From positions 1-64,000 of the forward strand of contig ONGP01000007.1 in the NCBI GenBank assembly GCA_900317405.1: a stretch of 64,000 nt of DNA. Direction: 5' to 3'. Below the pieces are notes generated by a model, which searched no databases, was not told the DNA's origin, and was given only the letters and a program-made list of their open reading frames with translations. Position 1 is the first letter of the stretch; each line of letters starts with the position of its first letter. The translations under genes were made by a program, and so were the position numbers. Shown in pieces: positions 39,546 to 50,126 of the stretch. The DNA is from an uncultured Prevotella sp. Its GTDB lineage: Bacteria; Bacteroidota; Bacteroidia; Bacteroidales; Bacteroidaceae.

Positions 39546-41489
39546 ATGATTAACATTACATTCCCAGACGGTTCTGTTCGCTCGTATGAGCAGGGCGTAA
39601 CTGGTTTCCAGATTGCAGAGAGCATCTCTCCGGCTCTCGCACGCAGCGTTGTAAGCTGTGGAGTAAACGGTGAGACAGTAGAGCTTAACCGTCCTATCAA
39701 TGAGGACGCTACCATCGAGCTCTACAAGTTCGACGATGAGCAGGGTAAGCATACCTTTTGGCACACCTCAGCCCACCTTTTGGCCGAGGCATTGCAGGAG
39801 TTGTATCCTGGCATACAGTTCGGTTTCGGACCTGCTGTCGAGAATGGTTTCTTCTACGATGTTCTGCTTAAGGATGGCGAGAGCATCAAGGAGAGCGATT
39901 TCCCAAAGATCGAGGCTAAGATGAAGGAACTGGCCGGCAAGAAAGAGCCTGTAGTTCGTCGTGAGGTACCAAAGGCCGAGGCCCTGAAGCAGTTTGCTGA
40001 GTGGGGACAGACCTATAAGTGCGAGCACATCGAGCAGGACCTTGAGGACGGTTCAATCACCACCTATACACAGGGCAACTTCACCGATCTTTGCCGTGGT
40101 CCACACCTCGTGGATACAGGCGAGATTAAGGCCGTTAAGCTCACAAGCGTTGCTGGTGCTTTCTGGCGTGGCGATGCTAACCGCGAGCAGATGCAGCGTC
40201 TGTATGGTATCTCATTCCCAAAGAAGAAGATGCTCGACGAGTATCTTGAGATGCTCGAGGAGGCTAAGAAGCGCGACCATCGTAAGATCGGTAAGGAGAT
40301 GGAACTCTTCATGTTCTCAGATAAGGTAGGTAAGGGTCTGCCCATCTGGTTGCCAAAGGGCACTGAGCTCCGTCTGCGCCTGCAGGATCACCTGCGCAAG
40401 GTTCAGAAGCGTTTCGGCTATCAGGAGGTTATCACTCCACATATCGGTTCTAAGAACCTCTACGTTACCTCTGGTCACTATGCTCACTACGGCAAGGATT
40501 CATTCCAGCCTATCCATACACCTGAGGAGGACGAGGAGTACATGCTGAAGCCTATGAACTGTCCTCACCACTGCGAGATCTTCGCTTGGAAGCCACGTTC
40601 ATACCGCGATCTGCCTCTGCGTATCGCTGAGTTTGGTACTGTATATCGCTACGAGCAGAGTGGTGAGCTGCACGGATTGACACGTGTACGTTCGTTCACA
40701 CAGGACGATGCCCACCTGTTCTGTCGTCCAGACCAGGTTAAGCAGGAGTTCCTCAACGTTATGGATATCATCGGCATTGTGCTCACTGCCTTCGGATTCA
40801 ACTTCGAGGCACAGATCTCTCTGCGCGATCCTAACGACCACGAGAAGTATGTAGGTACCGACGAGGACTGGGCACTGGCCGAGAAGGCTATCGTTGAGGC
40901 TTGTCAGGAGAAGGGACTGCCCGCAAAGGTAGAGTACGGCGAGGCTGCATTCTATGGTCCTAAGCTCGACTTTATGATTAAGGATGCTATCGGCCGTCGT
41001 TGGCAGCTTGGTACCATCCAGGTTGACTACAACCTGCCTAAGCGTTTCAACCTCGAGTATACCGACGAGGACAACCAGAAGAAGACTCCTGTAATGATTC
41101 ACCGTGCACCATTCGGAAGTATGGAGCGTTTCTGCGCCGTACTTATCGAGCACACTTCAGGTCACTTCCCATTGTGGTTGACACCTGACCAGGTAGCTAT
41201 CCTGCCTCTGTCAGAGAAGTACAACGACTATGCTCAGGAGGTTGCCAAGAAGTTTGATATGGGCGGTGTTCGTGCTACAGTAGATATGCGTAACGAGAAG
41301 CTGGGCCGCAAGATCCGCGACAACGAGCTGAAGCGCATACCTTACATGGTAATCGTAGGCGAGAAGGAAGCAGCCGATGGCACAGTAGCCGTACGCCCAC
41401 AGGGTGGTGGCGAGCAGAGCGTTAAGACCATCCAGGAGTTCATCGACGAGGTAAATGCTCGTGTTGCAGAGATGACAAAAGACTTCTAG
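39546..41489 (+). CDS. thrS: Threonine--tRNA ligase
   Basis: The 647-residue protein has the TGS domain ([10 protein letters not shown]...), the editing domain with [11 protein letters not shown] (HxxxH), the class II catalytic core with NCPHHCEIF and the [14 protein letters not shown] stretch, and the anticodon-binding domain. The frame is open from 39435, but the promoter at 39503 and the TGS start fix ATG 39546. infC, rpmI and rplT follow, a conserved order. Confidence 0.97.
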   Translation: MINITFPDGSVRSYEQGVTGFQIAESISPALARSVVSCGVNGETVELNRPINEDATIELYKFDDEQGKHTFWHTSAHLLAEALQELYPGIQFGFGPAVENGFFYDVLLKDGESIKESDFPKIEAKMKELAGKKEPVVRREVPKAEALKQFAEWGQTYKCEHIEQDLEDGSITTYTQGNFTDLCRGPHLVDTGEIKAVKLTSVAGAFWRGDANREQMQRLYGISFPKKKMLDEYLEMLEEAKKRDHRKIGKEMELFMFSDKVGKGLPIWLPKGTELRLRLQDHLRKVQKRFGYQEVITPHIGSKNLYVTSGHYAHYGKDSFQPIHTPEEDEEYMLKPMNCPHHCEIFAWKPRSYRDLPLRIAEFGTVYRYEQSGELHGLTRVRSFTQDDAHLFCRPDQVKQEFLNVMDIIGIVLTAFGFNFEAQISLRDPNDHEKYVGTDEDWALAEKAIVEACQEKGLPAKVEYGEAAFYGPKLDFMIKDAIGRRWQLGTIQVDYNLPKRFNLEYTDEDNQKKTPVMIHRAPFGSMERFCAVLIEHTSGHFPLWLTPDQVAILPLSEKYNDYAQEVAKKFDMGGVRATVDMRNEKLGRKIRDNELKRIPYMVIVGEKEAADGTVAVRPQGGGEQSVKTIQEFIDEVNARVAEMTKDF

Positions 41490-41555
41490 TAGTTAAATAA
41501 TTATAAAAGTTATAATAAAGTTAATAATCCAGAGCTCAAAGTTCGAGAAAATTAG

Positions 41556-41563
41556 TAATTTTG
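41556..41563 (+). promoter_or_regulatory. -7 box of infC-rpmI-rplT
   Basis: TAATTTTG, 25 nt before the infC ATG. Confidence 0.65.
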
Positions 41564-41588
41564 CAGCCGATTTCTTAAAAAGTAGTTA

Positions 41589-42296
41589 ATGAAGAATGAC
41601 AAATTGAAGAATCAGTACCGTATCAACGAACAGATTCGAGTACGTGAAGTCCGCATCGTAGGCGACGAAGGATCGTCTGTAATGTCTACGCGTGATGCAC
41701 TCAACCAGGCCCGCGACATGGGAGTAGATCTTGTAGAAATCTCACCCAATGCCAATCCGCCTGTATGTCGTCTTATCGACTACTCTAAGTTCCTCTACCA
41801 GCAGAAGAAGCGCCAGAAGGAGATGAAGGCCAAGCAGGTTAAGGTGGAAGTTAAGGAAATCCGATTCGGACCTCAGACCGACGAGCACGACTATCAGTTC
41901 AAGCTGAAGCACGCTCGCGAGTTCCTCGAGGAGGGCAACAAGGTACGTGCATACGTATTCTTCCGTGGTCGCTCTATCCTGTTTAAAGAGCAGGGCGAGG
42001 TATTGCTGCTCCGTTTCGCTAACGACCTCGAAGAGGTAGGAAAGGTTGAGGGCATGCCATCACTCGAAGGCAAGAAGATGTTCCTCTACCTGGCTCCAAA
42101 GAAGGCTGGTGCAGCCAAGAAGAGTCAGCAGGCTCGCGACCGCGAGGCAGCTCAGGCAGAAGCCAAAGAGCAGGCCAAGCAGCAGAAGGAGGCTCAGACC
42201 GAAGAGAAGGCTGAGATACCATCAAACGGAGGACTCCTGGGTAATGCTAAGATCAGCGCCGATGCACTGAAGAAGCTTACTGAGAGCGAGGATTAG
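41589..42296 (+). CDS. infC: Translation initiation factor IF-3
   Basis: IF-3 keeps ribosomal subunits apart and checks the start codon. The N-domain starts [19 protein letters not shown]; the C-domain has [11 protein letters not shown] and [18 protein letters not shown]. The 235-residue length exceeds the usual 180 because of an Ala/Gln/Glu/Lys-rich tail (from about 175), frequent in Bacteroidetes. It starts with ATG, not the rare AUU used for autoregulation in enterics. Confidence 0.96.
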   Translation: MKNDKLKNQYRINEQIRVREVRIVGDEGSSVMSTRDALNQARDMGVDLVEISPNANPPVCRLIDYSKFLYQQKKRQKEMKAKQVKVEVKEIRFGPQTDEHDYQFKLKHAREFLEEGNKVRAYVFFRGRSILFKEQGEVLLLRFANDLEEVGKVEGMPSLEGKKMFLYLAPKKAGAAKKSQQARDREAAQAEAKEQAKQQKEAQTEEKAEIPSNGGLLGNAKISADALKKLTESED

Positions 42297-42376
42297 TAAA
42301 AAGAAAAAAAGAAAGTGGCGCGCCCGGTATATGCGTTGCCGCTGGATATTAATAACAATTTAAAATTTTTAAAACA

Positions 42377-42574
42377 ATGCCAAAAGTAAAGACAAACTCT
42401 GGTGCTAAGAAGAGATTCACTTTCACCGGAACAGGTAAGGTAAAGAGACGTCATGCCTTCCACAGTCACATTCTGACTAAGAAGACCAAGAAGCAGAAGC
42501 GCAACTTGGTAGGTACAACTATCGTTGATAGCAGCAACATGAAGCAGGTTCGCGATCTGTTGTGTCTCCGTTAA
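42377..42574 (+). CDS. rpmI: 50S ribosomal protein L35
   Basis: The 65-residue basic protein MPKVKTNSGAKKRFTFTG... is L35, normal length. It lies between infC and rplT, the conserved order. The 80-nt leader is GC-rich at GTGGCGCGCCCGG and could hold an L20-type control structure, which I cannot confirm. Confidence 0.97.
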   Translation: MPKVKTNSGAKKRFTFTGTGKVKRRHAFHSHILTKKTKKQKRNLVGTTIVDSSNMKQVRDLLCLR

Positions 42575-42608
42575 ACCTATTGTCTAACATTTTAAAGAAG
42601 TAAGAATT

Positions 42609-42953
42609 ATGCCAAGATCAGTAAATCACGTTGCATCAAGAGCAAAGCGTAAGAGAATTTTGAAGCTTACCCGCGGTTATTTTGGAGCCCGCAAGAATGT
42701 TTGGACAGTAGCAAAGAACACATGGGAGAAGGGTCTGACCTACGCCTATCGTGATCGTCGCAACAAGAAGCGCAACTTCCGTGCGTTGTGGATTCAGCGT
42801 ATCAACGCTGCCGCTCGTCAGGAGGGTATCAGCTACTCTGTATTCATGGGTAACCTCGCTAAGGCAGGTATCGAGATCAACCGTAAGGTTCTCGCTGACC
42901 TCGCTATGAACAATCCCGAGGCTTTCAAGGCTATCGTGGAGAAGGTTAAGTAA
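42609..42953 (+). CDS. rplT: 50S ribosomal protein L20
   Basis: The 114-residue protein, [19 protein letters not shown]..., is L20, needed early in 50S assembly and in many bacteria a repressor of its own operon. Third gene of infC-rpmI-rplT, followed by a terminator. Confidence 0.97.
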   Translation: MPRSVNHVASRAKRKRILKLTRGYFGARKNVWTVAKNTWEKGLTYAYRDRRNKKRNFRALWIQRINAAARQEGISYSVFMGNLAKAGIEINRKVLADLAMNNPEAFKAIVEKVK

Positions 42954-42981
42954 ATCCAGACTTTACCAGTCTTAAGAATAG

Positions 42982-43018
42982 AATCCCTGCCAGCAATGGT
43001 GGGGATTTTATATTTTTT
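42982..43018 (+). terminator. Terminator after rplT
   Basis: Stem AATCCC (42982-42987) / GGGATT (43002-43007), followed by TTATATTTTTT. Confidence 0.8.
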
Positions 43019-43098
43019 CCAGCTTTTTGCTTGCAGGTTTCGCATATTATTCTTATTTTTGCAAGCAAAATATTACTTACAACTAAATTTATGACTTT

Positions 43099-44034
43099 AT
43101 GAGAAGTTCATTACTTGCTATAGTTGCGCTGATTCTGCAGCTTTGCGGTTTGCAATCCGCTAGAGCTGCCGATGTAGATAAGCATTCGCAGAGTTATCTC
43201 AGTCAGCGTATCGACACCATATATAGCTATTTTAATAAGATGGATCTCGACACTGCATTTTGTTCTGTCGGATATCGTGACCTTATGCGCCAAGCGCTCG
43301 ATCAGATGGACGAGGATGATATCCTGCTCGACTATGATCATTGGATTAATGCTCAGGACTATAGCGAGGACCTCTCTGCGCGTGCAGCATCGATAGAGGC
43401 TCTTACTGATAGCACAGCTATAGTAAAGGTGGCTGTTCGCAATTTTGGCAAGCAGGGCGAGGTGGTACTCAGAATGCGTTTTGAGCGCAACGACTGGTAT
43501 GTAGATGATTTCCTGCCGTCAGACGGAGTAGGTGAGGGCGAGAAGGAGTATTTTATCCGTATGGTATGCACCGTTATTTCTAAACGTCTTGTCCAGAATG
43601 ACTATGCGTTCAATGAAACTCCTATGACCAAATACGCCTATGTCGACATCGATGGCGACGGCTACAACGAGCTATGGCTTCGTTCGGCCAATGACAAGCT
43701 AGGCGCTGTTATCAGTGTTGTGGCTAGCGCTCAACTGCTTATTACCGAGCGTCGTCCGCAGAAGTTGTCGTTCTATCCTGGTGCTGTTGTTGTCGACGGT
43801 CCATGCGGCTTGGGTTGCAACACCATCAATGCTGTCCTCGTAGAAAAGAGCCGAAAGGCCCACAAAGTACAATACATCAAGACCAACCCATTGGAGATGG
43901 AAGGCGCCGTGCACGAGTACTTCTTCGATGGCACCCGAATATCCTCAACCAATGGTAAAAAGCGCCTTCAGCTCATCATGCACGATAAACGCCAGATAAC
44001 TCCCACCTGGCACAATTTCAGGCAGGAGGAGTAA
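43099..44034 (+). CDS. Secreted hypothetical protein, 311 aa
   Basis: A signal peptide (ending SARA) precedes a DUF3828-like N-half (helical, with FERNDWYVDDFLPSDG) and a C-half that contains VDIDGDGYNELWLRS, an Asp-rich loop of the FG-GAP or EF-hand kind that may bind calcium. Function unknown. It converges on the LytTR regulator with a 2-nt gap. Confidence 0.72.
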   Translation: MRSSLLAIVALILQLCGLQSARAADVDKHSQSYLSQRIDTIYSYFNKMDLDTAFCSVGYRDLMRQALDQMDEDDILLDYDHWINAQDYSEDLSARAASIEALTDSTAIVKVAVRNFGKQGEVVLRMRFERNDWYVDDFLPSDGVGEGEKEYFIRMVCTVISKRLVQNDYAFNETPMTKYAYVDIDGDGYNELWLRSANDKLGAVISVVASAQLLITERRPQKLSFYPGAVVVDGPCGLGCNTINAVLVEKSRKAHKVQYIKTNPLEMEGAVHEYFFDGTRISSTNGKKRLQLIMHDKRQITPTWHNFRQEE

Positions 44035-44036
44035 TC

Positions 44037-44792
44037 CTACATCGAGTAGAAGGCTGCCATGAAGCTTTGGCGATAATTCTTGCTTATTTTTAGTTCTCGT
44101 ACGTCATCCAGTGGCTCTTCCAGTATACAAACCGACTCTTGTATCATCTTAATCTTATTGATGTTTACAATATATCGCTTGTGTATCTGCACGAAGTCGG
44201 GCGAGTAGTTCAGTATGACGCTCGTGGTAGTGCGGTGTCGTAAGGTGTATACCGTATTGTTACAGCATACTATCTCCCAGATTTTCCGTTCCTGGTTAAA
44301 TCTGAAGAAAGCTATATCCGAGAGGTTCAGTGCCACGTGCTCGTTCATGGCATTTACTACCAGGATTATCGGCAAGCGTTCTTCTGTTCTTGTAAGATTA
44401 GGAATCGAAGCAAGCTTGTTTTCGTAGTATCGTGCCATGAGCAGACTCAGATCTTGCTCCGTTGGTGGCTTAAGCAGATAGTCGAAAGCCTGACGCCTGA
44501 TAGCCTCAAGCATATACTGGTTGTGGCCCGTATAGAACACTATCTTTGTCTCTGGCTTGATGTCGTTGCGGATTAATGTACAGAATTCAAGTCCCGACAT
44601 CGTGGGCAGTTCTATATCCAGAAATATGATATCCGGTTCTGTATTGATGATGGCGTCTGCTGCTGTCTCTGCATCGCCTGCTGTGCCGACCACAGTTACA
44701 GAGTAGCTGCTTTCCAGCATATTCTTTAGCACTTTTACTGCTTCTGTATTGTCGTCTACAATAAATACTTTTACTAGTTGCTGCTTATTCAT
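44037..44792 (-). CDS. LytTR-family response regulator
   Basis: The 251-residue protein has a receiver domain (residues 8-125; phospho-acceptor Asp59 in IIFLDIELP, Lys in LLKPP) and a C-terminal LytTR DNA-binding domain (about 145-248, with SPDFVQIHKRYIVNINKI). It lies 14 nt after the histidine kinase gene, so the two form one system. Its likely targets are the divergent secreted-protein genes at 47-53 kb; this is inferred from position. Confidence 0.95.
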   Translation of the reverse strand: MNKQQLVKVFIVDDNTEAVKVLKNMLESSYSVTVVGTAGDAETAADAIINTEPDIIFLDIELPTMSGLEFCTLIRNDIKPETKIVFYTGHNQYMLEAIRRQAFDYLLKPPTEQDLSLLMARYYENKLASIPNLTRTEERLPIILVVNAMNEHVALNLSDIAFFRFNQERKIWEIVCCNNTVYTLRHRTTTSVILNYSPDFVQIHKRYIVNINKIKMIQESVCILEEPLDDVRELKISKNYRQSFMAAFYSM

Positions 44793-44806
44793 AATGGCTT
44801 ATGGAT

Positions 44807-46837
44807 TTAATAATCCTGACTATTTAATTGATAATTATAAATGTCTGGCAGCAGGATCCATGAGCGGCATCCGCTCTCTCCGTCCTGTTTCCAGTTACCT
44901 ATGCCGAATGTTATTTTATTCTTGTTGCTTTCGTTAAGCATCTGTATGGTTTGTCGTACCACACGCGATCCTGTCTGACTGCCTGTAGTATCCATTCTGC
45001 TGTGTAGTCCGTTGCCGTTGTCCATCACTTCTACCAGTGTGGCTTGTTGCTCTCTCGATACTCTGATGGTAAGTTTGCGCAGTCGGCCTTCTTCTGGTTT
45101 TATAGGCCTTAGTCCGTGTTTCAGCGCATTCTCTGCGAAGATCTGTACTATCATCGATGGCAGATAGACGTTGTTAGCATCTACATCCTCGGCTATCTCT
45201 TTGTGGTATTCAAAGTCGGGCCCCATCTGTCGGCCTTCTATGTCGATGTAATAGTCTACGAAATTCAGTTCCTCTGCCAGTGTGGTCTGGAATATTCCTG
45301 CCTGCTCTACGCCTCGTCTCAGCAGCTGGGTTAGCGAGTTCAGGTCTACCTTGCGTCCCTCCATCTGTGCCAGCACCTCGTGGTTCAGAGCGTTGTAGAT
45401 AAAGTGTGGAGTTATGCGATTGCGAATGTTCTCCATGCGCATCACCACTATCTGCTGTCGTGTCTGCAGTTCATTGAATTTATGGCGGCGGCGGAAGAAC
45501 AGTATCAGCACCAGCAGTATGGCTACGGTAAAGAGCGCTATTGCAAGCAGGCCCCATGCCAGTAGCTTGTCGGCGCGCGTCTTCTCTATTATTCTGTCTT
45601 GCTCTATCAGTTTCTTGTCGTGCTCATATTCCATCAGCTTCGTGCTGAACTGCATGCTGATTTGTGCTCTCTGCAGCGAGTCGCTCAGCAGATGCAGGTG
45701 GTGACTTGCCTCGTAAGCCTCGCGATAGTTGCCCGTTTCGCGCATCACCTGCTTTGTGGCAATCAGTCGTTGAGCCCTGGCTGCAGGTATCTGTGGATCA
45801 GCCAGTTTGCTGTTTCTTATCACTTGCAGGGCTTGTTGCGGGTGGCCCTCCAGCATTTCCAACTTTATGGTCGACGTCTCTATATAATATAAAAGAGGTT
45901 GGAAATCCACTTTGCGGAAGAATGAGTCGGCCTGATGTAGCAAAATCCTTGCAGAGTCAGCCTTGCCCAAGCATACGTATATCTCGCCCAGATTGGTGAG
46001 CGATGTGTGATAATCCCACGCCTTCGACTCATCGCCTTTTACCAGCGATGCTGCCTGGGCGAAGCAGTCACGAGCCTTGTCGTATTTCTTCTGGAAGTAG
46101 TAGTCGTTTCCCCTGTCGTTGTAGTATATAAACTGGTCTGCTTTTATCATGTTTGGCAACTGTTCCTGGCAGCGATTCCACCAGTAGTTGCTTCGTTCGT
46201 AGTCGCCCATATAGGTGTAAACCGTGCTAATTCCAAGTAGTAGTGGTGTCTTGTCTTCCTCGCTCTTGCCTATAGAGTCGGCAAATTCTAGTGCTTTAGC
46301 ATAGCCTTCTACGCTCTTGTCGTATTTGCCGGTTTGCTGATAGTAGAAAGCCTGATTGGTCATTGCTGTCAGGCGGAACTCATTCTCGTCCTTCTGTGTT
46401 TCCAGCAGTCGTATAGCTTTCTCATTGTATATCAGTGCCGAGTCAGGGCGCCCCAGTATAGCGCTCAGAAATACCGCTTTAGTCTTATACCACTCAGCCC
46501 AGAGTAGTGTGCGTATTGCGTTCTTCTTATTGTCGTGTGCACTCAGATACTGGTATATCCTATCGCTTACGGCAGTCATCGAGTCTACATTCATCTGTGC
46601 GTACCAGAGCCTGTTTTGCACCGACAGCCATCTGTAGTACATGTCGCTATCCTTTGCCTCGCTCATGTGCTGGGCTATCAGCTGTTTAGCGGCCTCCATA
46701 TTGCCGTTCTTTATCGAGTCTTCTACGCGCTTAACCTCAGTATTCATCTTGTTTGGGGTAGGGGTCTTACACGCCTCTATCCCAAACACTATTATCAATA
46801 GTGCTACAAGCCAGATTGTAACTTTTTTAGTCTTCAT
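44807..46837 (-). CDS. TPR-containing LytS-type sensor histidine kinase
   Basis: The layout is an N-terminal signal (a cysteine follows FGIEA and may be lipidated), a TPR-rich periplasmic domain (about 45-390), a coiled coil, one membrane helix (LLAWGLLAIALFTVAILLVLI in part, 426-448), then a His_kinase domain with RITPHFIYNALNHE (His about 478) and a HATPase end with DNGNGL. Such kinases sense envelope cues through the TPRs. Another ATG lies two codons upstream (46843). The -7 box TAAATTTG is at 46854-46861, only 10-16 nt away. Confidence 0.93.
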   Translation of the reverse strand: MKTKKVTIWLVALLIIVFGIEACKTPTPNKMNTEVKRVEDSIKNGNMEAAKQLIAQHMSEAKDSDMYYRWLSVQNRLWYAQMNVDSMTAVSDRIYQYLSAHDNKKNAIRTLLWAEWYKTKAVFLSAILGRPDSALIYNEKAIRLLETQKDENEFRLTAMTNQAFYYQQTGKYDKSVEGYAKALEFADSIGKSEEDKTPLLLGISTVYTYMGDYERSNYWWNRCQEQLPNMIKADQFIYYNDRGNDYYFQKKYDKARDCFAQAASLVKGDESKAWDYHTSLTNLGEIYVCLGKADSARILLHQADSFFRKVDFQPLLYYIETSTIKLEMLEGHPQQALQVIRNSKLADPQIPAARAQRLIATKQVMRETGNYREAYEASHHLHLLSDSLQRAQISMQFSTKLMEYEHDKKLIEQDRIIEKTRADKLLAWGLLAIALFTVAILLVLILFFRRRHKFNELQTRQQIVVMRMENIRNRITPHFIYNALNHEVLAQMEGRKVDLNSLTQLLRRGVEQAGIFQTTLAEELNFVDYYIDIEGRQMGPDFEYHKEIAEDVDANNVYLPSMIVQIFAENALKHGLRPIKPEEGRLRKLTIRVSREQQATLVEVMDNGNGLHSRMDTTGSQTGSRVVRQTIQMLNESNKNKITFGIGNWKQDGESGCRSWILLPDIYNYQLNSQDY

Positions 46838-47073
46838 ATGCATATTGTTGCTGCAAATTTACGAAAATTTATCTGTAATTCTTGCATTATTCTAAAAAAA
46901 GATTTTTGTGTAAACGCAACAACTAAAAATGTTTTTCCTCTTAGGTTAATTATTTGTCGCTTTGTCTGCGTTATTGTTGTGTTGCGCTAATTTGCTTGTT
47001 TCGCGTGCTTGGATTGTAGGCATATAATTCATATATTTGCAATAATTATTATTAACTTAAAACATTTTTGATT

Positions 47074-47958
47074 ATGAAAAGACTTGCTTTATTTATCATG
47101 GTATCGATGTTCTTTGGCTTTGGAACGTCTTTTGCTCAGTCTGATCCAAATTGGGAGGGCGAGATAACTACAAATCTTACATCTATGCAGGATATGAAAA
47201 CAGCTGTAAAAACTAAGAATATCCTGGCCAAGATGATTCTGAAAAATGTGATGAAGAAGATAGAAAACAACGGTTATTACACAGGTACTTATACTACTAC
47301 GACTATTGCTAAAGGTAAGAATAGGTATAAAGTCTTTACGCCATATAACAACAGCTATATGATAGTAGAAAAAAATGGTGATATGATGAAATCAACTACC
47401 TATTTCCCTGGAATTAAGAAGGGCTATTATACCACAACAAGCATTTCGGCCAACAAGCAACAAATGGAGGAATTGCGTAAGGGAAAGATAGAAAAGACAG
47501 GTGAGACGATGACGCTATGCGGTCGTAAATGTGAGGTTTATAGAGTGAAGTATGAGGTAAAGACTAATGCCGATGGAACTAACTCTACCACTATAATGAA
47601 TAATGACTATGCTATCTATCTGGATCCTATAGAAGACGAGGTGTTGCCCGACATTAAAGGCGTACCTATGAAGTTCATCAACAATACGGTTTCTCAGTCT
47701 ACAAACGATATGTTAGACATGGATTACAAGATGTATCTGGCAAGCGAAATCGTTTCGATAAAGGATAGAGCTGTAGACGAATCAGAAGTAACTGTACCTA
47801 GCGAAATCAAACTGATTGATGCAGATAAGAATCAGAAGGGAATGCTGAAGATCATCGAGGAAAATATGAAGTATCTTAAGAAGAACAATATGTGGAACGA
47901 GAAGTCTCCTGACGAGATTAAGATATACGATAATCTGCAAGAGGATTGGGAGTACTAA
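47074..47958 (+). CDS. Secreted protein with a repeated uncharacterised domain
   Basis: After a signal peptide (MKRLALFIMVSMFFGFGTSFAQ) the 294-residue protein has a domain with GETMTLCGRKCEVYRVKYEV and the end DEIKIYDNLQEDWEY. The same domain is the C-half of the protein at 48543-50108. The CGRKCEVYR-type motif recalls GLPGLI or DUF4412-like beta-rich periplasmic families, but I cannot assign it. First gene of a run divergent from the two-component system. ATG 47074 is preferred to an in-frame TTG at 47068. Confidence 0.75.
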   Translation: MKRLALFIMVSMFFGFGTSFAQSDPNWEGEITTNLTSMQDMKTAVKTKNILAKMILKNVMKKIENNGYYTGTYTTTTIAKGKNRYKVFTPYNNSYMIVEKNGDMMKSTTYFPGIKKGYYTTTSISANKQQMEELRKGKIEKTGETMTLCGRKCEVYRVKYEVKTNADGTNSTTIMNNDYAIYLDPIEDEVLPDIKGVPMKFINNTVSQSTNDMLDMDYKMYLASEIVSIKDRAVDESEVTVPSEIKLIDADKNQKGMLKIIEENMKYLKKNNMWNEKSPDEIKIYDNLQEDWEY

Positions 47959-47972
47959 AAAGCAAAACAGTT

Positions 47973-48530
47973 ATGAAAAAAATATTAGTTATTTCCCTTA
48001 TGTTGGCTCTGTGTGGCCTGAGTGCTATGGCGCAGAAGGGTAGAGATGGTATTGGTGGCAATATCGCTTGGAATCTGTATAATGATAGTGGTTTTGGCTT
48101 GGGTGTAAAGTATCAGTATAATTTATCAGACAATGTCCGACTGGAACCGTCGTTCAACTTCTATCCGACTAATACTATGCCTGATAGATGGGGACATAAA
48201 GAAGGCTGCTACACGTGGTTGCTTAATGCCAATCTGCATTATCTTATCGGCAAGCCCAATCGTTGGCGTACCTACATTATTGGCGGTTTGGCTTTGGGCA
48301 ATATGAAGGGACACGATGAGAAATCCTATGGTTATTATGATGAATATGGATATTATGATGGGTATTCGGAAAGTGTTGATGTAAACAAAACCAAAATCGG
48401 CATCAACGCTGGCCTGGGATTTGATTATCGTATAACATATGCATTGTCTCTCCAGATGGAACCTAAGATCATTCTTCAGAATACTATTACTCTAGCTCCA
48501 ACAATCGGTTTGACATATTACTTTAAATAA
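47973..48530 (+). CDS. Small outer-membrane beta-barrel protein
   Basis: The 185-residue protein has a signal peptide (ending AMAQ) and a set of alternating amphipathic strands ending in an aromatic residue pattern, TIGLTYYFK, typical of an eight-stranded OmpA/PorT-like barrel. A Tyr/Asp/Gly-rich loop, SYGYYDEYGYYDGYSES, is likely external. It lies 14 nt after the previous stop in the same run. Confidence 0.82.
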   Translation: MKKILVISLMLALCGLSAMAQKGRDGIGGNIAWNLYNDSGFGLGVKYQYNLSDNVRLEPSFNFYPTNTMPDRWGHKEGCYTWLLNANLHYLIGKPNRWRTYIIGGLALGNMKGHDEKSYGYYDEYGYYDGYSESVDVNKTKIGINAGLGFDYRITYALSLQMEPKIILQNTITLAPTIGLTYYFK

Positions 48531-48542
48531 CCTGTAGTATTG

Positions 48543-50108
48543 ATGAGGATGAAAAGGATAATTCTGTTTATGTTTGCCATCTTGGTATTCCATATCGATA
48601 CCATGGCGCAGACGATGACGATCGAGGGTAATACATTCACGCTTCGTCTTTATGATAATGATATGACGGCAGAGATCTATGATTCAAAATTCGTTATCGA
48701 CGACCGTCCATTCCCGATGAATCAGAAGGAACGTAAGTTTAATGATATCAAGGCCAAGAAAAGTCAGTTTCTTCTTAGTAAATCAGAGTCAGAACCCGTT
48801 GTTGTAACTATTCCTTCCACATATACGGCTTCGAATGGTAATGTTTATGATATCACAGTGATAGGTAAGGCCGCTTTTGCAGGCTTTAAGAATGTAGATA
48901 GCTACATCATTCCTGCATCAGTTGTCACTATCGACGATTACGCTTTCTTCCGTTCTTCTATATCTAGTATCGAGATTCCCGCCTCAGTACAGACCATAGG
49001 CAAACGAGCATTTGGCTATTGCGAAAAACTTAAAGACTTTAAAATACCTCAAGGACTGAATTGTGATAATGACGTGTATAGGGAGAGCAAGAAGGCTGAA
49101 GTAGATTACTATCTTGCAGATAACTTCACGCCACTACCCCGACAAGGAAAGAAAAATATTGTGACACCCAAAAGGGCGATTGCTCAAAAGGCAGTTGAAC
49201 AAGCTGCTAATGCCAATACTACATCGGCAGACTCAGCGCTGGCAGTTGCTGATGAAGAGGAGGCTGTACCTTTCGAGTATGTGCCATTTGAAGGAGAATC
49301 AACCTCAAATATCACATCTGTTGTTAAGATGAAAACTCACATCAAGACTAAAAATCTCTTGGTGAAATTAATTGCCAATAAAATAATGAAGAAGGTGGAT
49401 GGAAGACTCTCTAAAAATGGTACATATCTGGCAACAACAATTCAGAAAGGTGCAAAATCTAAAACAATTAGCAATTTTGATAATAGTATCACAATCACAG
49501 AGCAGACTGGAAATTATCTGAAGACCACGGTCTACTATCCGTACATAAAGAAAGGCTATTTTACAACAAATAATATTTCCGATAGCCAGAAACAGCTGGA
49601 AGAAATGCGTAAGGGTACAGTCGAGAAGATTGGAGAGACAATGATGATTCTAGGCAAAAAATGCGAATTATATCGAGTGAAGTACGAGATGAAAAAAGAT
49701 TCGGCAGGAACTGTTACGATAATGAATCTTCATAATGATTTCGCAGTATGTAAGGATCCCTCAATACCAGGTGCCAACATAGAGTATATCCCTGGTGTAA
49801 GGGGCGTGCCTCTCAAATATATCAACAACACGACATCGCAGACAACAAGCAAGGAACTTGATATGGATTATTTGATGTACTTGGCATGTACCACAACGGA
49901 AATAAAAAGTAGACCTGTGAATGATTCAGAACTTGAAGTTCCTGAAGACATCGACTTTTTTGATGCAGATAACCCCAAGAATGCTAGGAAAATGCTGAAA
50001 ATGATAGATGAAAACAAAAAGTACATGATTAAGAATAAATTATGGAAAGAAGAGGATCCTGATAAGATCAAGATATATGATAACCTGCAGGAGGACTGGG
50101 AGTATTAA
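48543..50108 (+). CDS. Secreted leucine-rich-repeat protein fused to an uncharacterised domain
   Basis: After a signal peptide the N-half (about 30-180) has BspA-type LRR_5 repeats (AFAGFKNVDSYIIPASVVTI, SVQTIGKRAFGYCEKLKDF). A linker follows, then from about residue 255 to the end a domain paralogous to the 47074-47958 protein, with GETMMILGKKCELYRVKYEM and the same end, KIKIYDNLQEDWEY. The LRR part may bind a ligand or surface. Start could be ATG 48543 or 48549. Confidence 0.82.
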   Translation: MRMKRIILFMFAILVFHIDTMAQTMTIEGNTFTLRLYDNDMTAEIYDSKFVIDDRPFPMNQKERKFNDIKAKKSQFLLSKSESEPVVVTIPSTYTASNGNVYDITVIGKAAFAGFKNVDSYIIPASVVTIDDYAFFRSSISSIEIPASVQTIGKRAFGYCEKLKDFKIPQGLNCDNDVYRESKKAEVDYYLADNFTPLPRQGKKNIVTPKRAIAQKAVEQAANANTTSADSALAVADEEEAVPFEYVPFEGESTSNITSVVKMKTHIKTKNLLVKLIANKIMKKVDGRLSKNGTYLATTIQKGAKSKTISNFDNSITITEQTGNYLKTTVYYPYIKKGYFTTNNISDSQKQLEEMRKGTVEKIGETMMILGKKCELYRVKYEMKKDSAGTVTIMNLHNDFAVCKDPSIPGANIEYIPGVRGVPLKYINNTTSQTTSKELDMDYLMYLACTTTEIKSRPVNDSELEVPEDIDFFDADNPKNARKMLKMIDENKKYMIKNKLWKEEDPDKIKIYDNLQEDWEY

Positions 50109-50126
50109 AACACAAATCTATAATAT

